From [Clostridium] clostridioforme AGR2157 (GTDB lineage Bacteria > Bacillota > Clostridia > Lachnospirales > Lachnospiraceae), in the NCBI RefSeq assembly GCF_000424325.1, contig NZ_KE384163.1, forward strand, positions 1-64,000: a stretch of DNA of 64,000 nucleotides, in the 5' to 3' direction. Numbering within the stretch: the stretch's first letter is position 1; each line of letters starts with the position of its first letter. This document shows, piece by piece, positions 62,386 to 64,000 of this stretch. The translations under genes were made by a program, and so were the position numbers. Under the pieces are notes generated by a model. That model was not told the origin of the DNA and ran no database searches. It worked only from the letters and a program-made list of their open reading frames with translations.

Positions 62386-63973
62386 AAATCGTGGCCAGGT
62401 CCTTCCCGGGGGTGGAGATGGGGCGGATATCAAACTGTTCCACCAGATAATCCAGTATGGCCGGTGAGAGGAAGGCCGGAAGGGTGGGGCCAAGGTAAAT
62501 GTTCTTAATGCCCAGATGCAGCAGGCTTAAAAGGATACAGACAGCCTTCTGCTCATACCAGGACAGCACCAGGGTAAGGGGCAGGTCGTTGACTGAGCAG
62601 CCGAACGCCTCTGACAGGGCCACGGCCACCTGGATGGCGCCGAAGGCATCGTTGCACTGTCCCATGTCCAGAAGGCGGGGAAGGCCGGCAAGGGTTCCAA
62701 GCTCCAGGTCATTAAAACGGTATTTGCCGCAGGCCAGGGTCAGGACCAGCGTGTCCTCAGGCGTCTGTTTTACAAAGTCCGTGTAGTAATTCCTGCCTGG
62801 ACGGGCTCCGTCGCAGCCGCCTACCAGAAAGATATGGCGCAGCGCCTTCTGATTGACAGCCTCCACCACGGTGCCCGCGGCAGCCAGGACAGCCTCCCTG
62901 CCAAAGCCGGTGGTGACGCTTGTTCCGCCGTTGATTCCGGGGATGGTCACATCCTCCTTGTAGCCGCCCAGTTCCAGGGCCTTCCCGATGACCGGAGAGA
63001 AGTCCTTGCGGTCGTCAATATGGACCATGCCCGGAAAGGATACCACAGCAGTGGTGAATACACGGTCGGAGTAAGATGGCTTGGGCGGCATCAGGCAGTT
63101 GGTGGTAAAGAGCACAGGGGCCGGAAGGTCCGCAAATTCCTTTTGCTGGTTCTGCCATGCGGTTCCGAAGTTGCCTTTCAGGTGTCCGTATTTCCTGAGC
63201 TCAGGGTAAGCGTGGGCGGGCAGCATTTCCCCGTGGGTGTATATGTTGATTCCCTTGCCTTCGGTCTGTTCCAGCAGAAGCTTTAAGTCGTGAAGGTCAT
63301 GTCCGGAGATGACGATGAAGGGACCCTTCTCCACGGCAAGGCTTACCTGCGCCGGGGCAGGGATGCCGAAGGCCTGGCGGTTGGCCTTGTCCAGCAGCGC
63401 CATGCAGTCCAGATTCACAGCGCCCAGTTCCATGACAATGGGCAGAAGGTCCTGAATTGTATAGCTGTCATAGCCAACGGCAAACAGTCCTTTATAGAAA
63501 TAATCCATGACCCCTCTGTCCTCATGGCCCAGCACCATGGCATGATACGCATAGGCTGCCATTCCTCTCATGCCGAAAAGAATGAGGGATTTGAGGGAGC
63601 GGATATCCTCGTTATCGGTCCAGAGCCTATTCAGGTCAAAATCTTCTGTCTTGCCGCATTCTGACGTGCAGGAGCTGCACAGAGGGGACAGGGAATCCTT
63701 TAAGCGTCCGGCTTCCTCCAGAAGCTCATTCAGGGCATTGTCATCAAAGCTTACATTGGTCAGGGTGGCACACAGTCCCTTTACAATAAGGTGGTCTGCT
63801 TCTTTGGAGTGCTCTTTCCCCTCCGCGGCCCTGGCAAGGCCGATGAGGGCTCCTGTAAGTTCGTCCTGAATCCTGGCAGTGGCAGCTGTCTTGCCGCACA
63901 CGCCTGCTTTTCCCATACATCCGCTGCATCCCGCGGTCTGTTCACATTGAAAACAAAACATATTGTGTTCCAT
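62378..63973 (-). CDS. hcp: Hydroxylamine reductase (hybrid-cluster protein)
   Basis: Hcp carries a hybrid iron-sulfur-oxygen cluster and reduces hydroxylamine or nitric oxide, also acting in protein S-nitrosation control. The 531-residue product opens with the cysteine motif CFQCEQTAGCSGC and GVCGK (proximal cluster) and contains the hybrid-cluster ligands in the second half (GCDGARPGRNYYTDF, ACGKYRFND, DMGQCNDAFG). ATG 63973 (minus strand) follows AGGAGGATAAG. Its 3' end runs directly into the yaaA remnant, convergent with it. Any Rex or other control region lies at the window edge. Confidence 0.95.
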   Translation of the reverse strand: MEHNMFCFQCEQTAGCSGCMGKAGVCGKTAATARIQDELTGALIGLARAAEGKEHSKEADHLIVKGLCATLTNVSFDDNALNELLEEAGRLKDSLSPLCSSCTSECGKTEDFDLNRLWTDNEDIRSLKSLILFGMRGMAAYAYHAMVLGHEDRGVMDYFYKGLFAVGYDSYTIQDLLPIVMELGAVNLDCMALLDKANRQAFGIPAPAQVSLAVEKGPFIVISGHDLHDLKLLLEQTEGKGINIYTHGEMLPAHAYPELRKYGHLKGNFGTAWQNQQKEFADLPAPVLFTTNCLMPPKPSYSDRVFTTAVVSFPGMVHIDDRKDFSPVIGKALELGGYKEDVTIPGINGGTSVTTGFGREAVLAAAGTVVEAVNQKALRHIFLVGGCDGARPGRNYYTDFVKQTPEDTLVLTLACGKYRFNDLELGTLAGLPRLLDMGQCNDAFGAIQVAVALSEAFGCSVNDLPLTLVLSWYEQKAVCILLSLLHLGIKNIYLGPTLPAFLSPAILDYLVEQFDIRPISTPGKDLATILA

Positions 63974-64000
63974 TCTTATCCTCCTTTTAAATATGCGTGA

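Overview
The window looks like a chromosomal segment of a spore-forming, Gram-positive anaerobe of the Lachnospiraceae, plausibly the Enterocloster / Clostridium clostridioforme group. Evidence: sporulation genes (spoVAD, spoVAE, yqfC, yqfD, a SpoVB-type flippase), strong AGGAGG-type ribosome sites, a lysine riboswitch on dapA, Rex, hybrid-cluster protein, and the clostridial order yqfC-yqfD-phoH-ybeY. Species assignment is inference. No rRNA or tRNA gene and no CRISPR array was found.

Layout. (1) 1-10.1 kb is a visibly AT-richer accessory segment. It holds the start of an IS630-type transposase (minus strand), a three-gene run ending in a giant DEAH/DUF1998 helicase of the DruE/DISARM type (3430-8706), and a RhuM-family gene. 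The first gene of the run has lost its 5' end where the IS630 element abuts it, and the first two genes match no family I can name. This is the best candidate for an undescribed antiviral system. (2) 10.3-39.2 kb is core genome: spoVAD-spoVAE; a class A PBP; a YigZ protein; typA; an SSB-like protein; a corrinoid adenosyltransferase-like protein; a lysine riboswitch with dapA-dapB; purC, purF, purB and purA around a LysR regulator; an ABC-F protein divergent from rex; then rex-acpS-nnr-alr-mazF-hlyC-like-MATE; then yebC. (3) 39.4-47.9 kb is a second accessory segment: a decayed gntP-family transporter gene, then a GntR-controlled sugar-acid cassette (ManD-type dehydratase, DctP/DctQ/DctM TRAP transporter, zinc dehydrogenase, KduD-like SDR), then an IS1182-type remnant. 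(4) 48.1-64 kb returns to core genome: a repeat-bearing DUF4397 protein divergent from yqfC-yqfD-phoH-ybeY-DUF3048-flippase, a small BofC-like membrane protein behind a structured leader, two flavoproteins, proB-DUF896-proA, lepB, a decayed yaaA and hcp.

How the genes work together. The core blocks cover lysine/diaminopimelate, purine and proline synthesis, wall building and sporulation. The sugar-acid cassette can be read as import of an acidic sugar by TRAP, oxidoreduction by the two dehydrogenases and dehydration by the ManD-like enzyme toward a 2-keto-3-deoxy acid. A matching 11-bp palindrome lies in front of both the GntR gene and the first catabolic gene. Most start codons were chosen by ribosome-binding site and family alignment from memory. 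No database search was possible.
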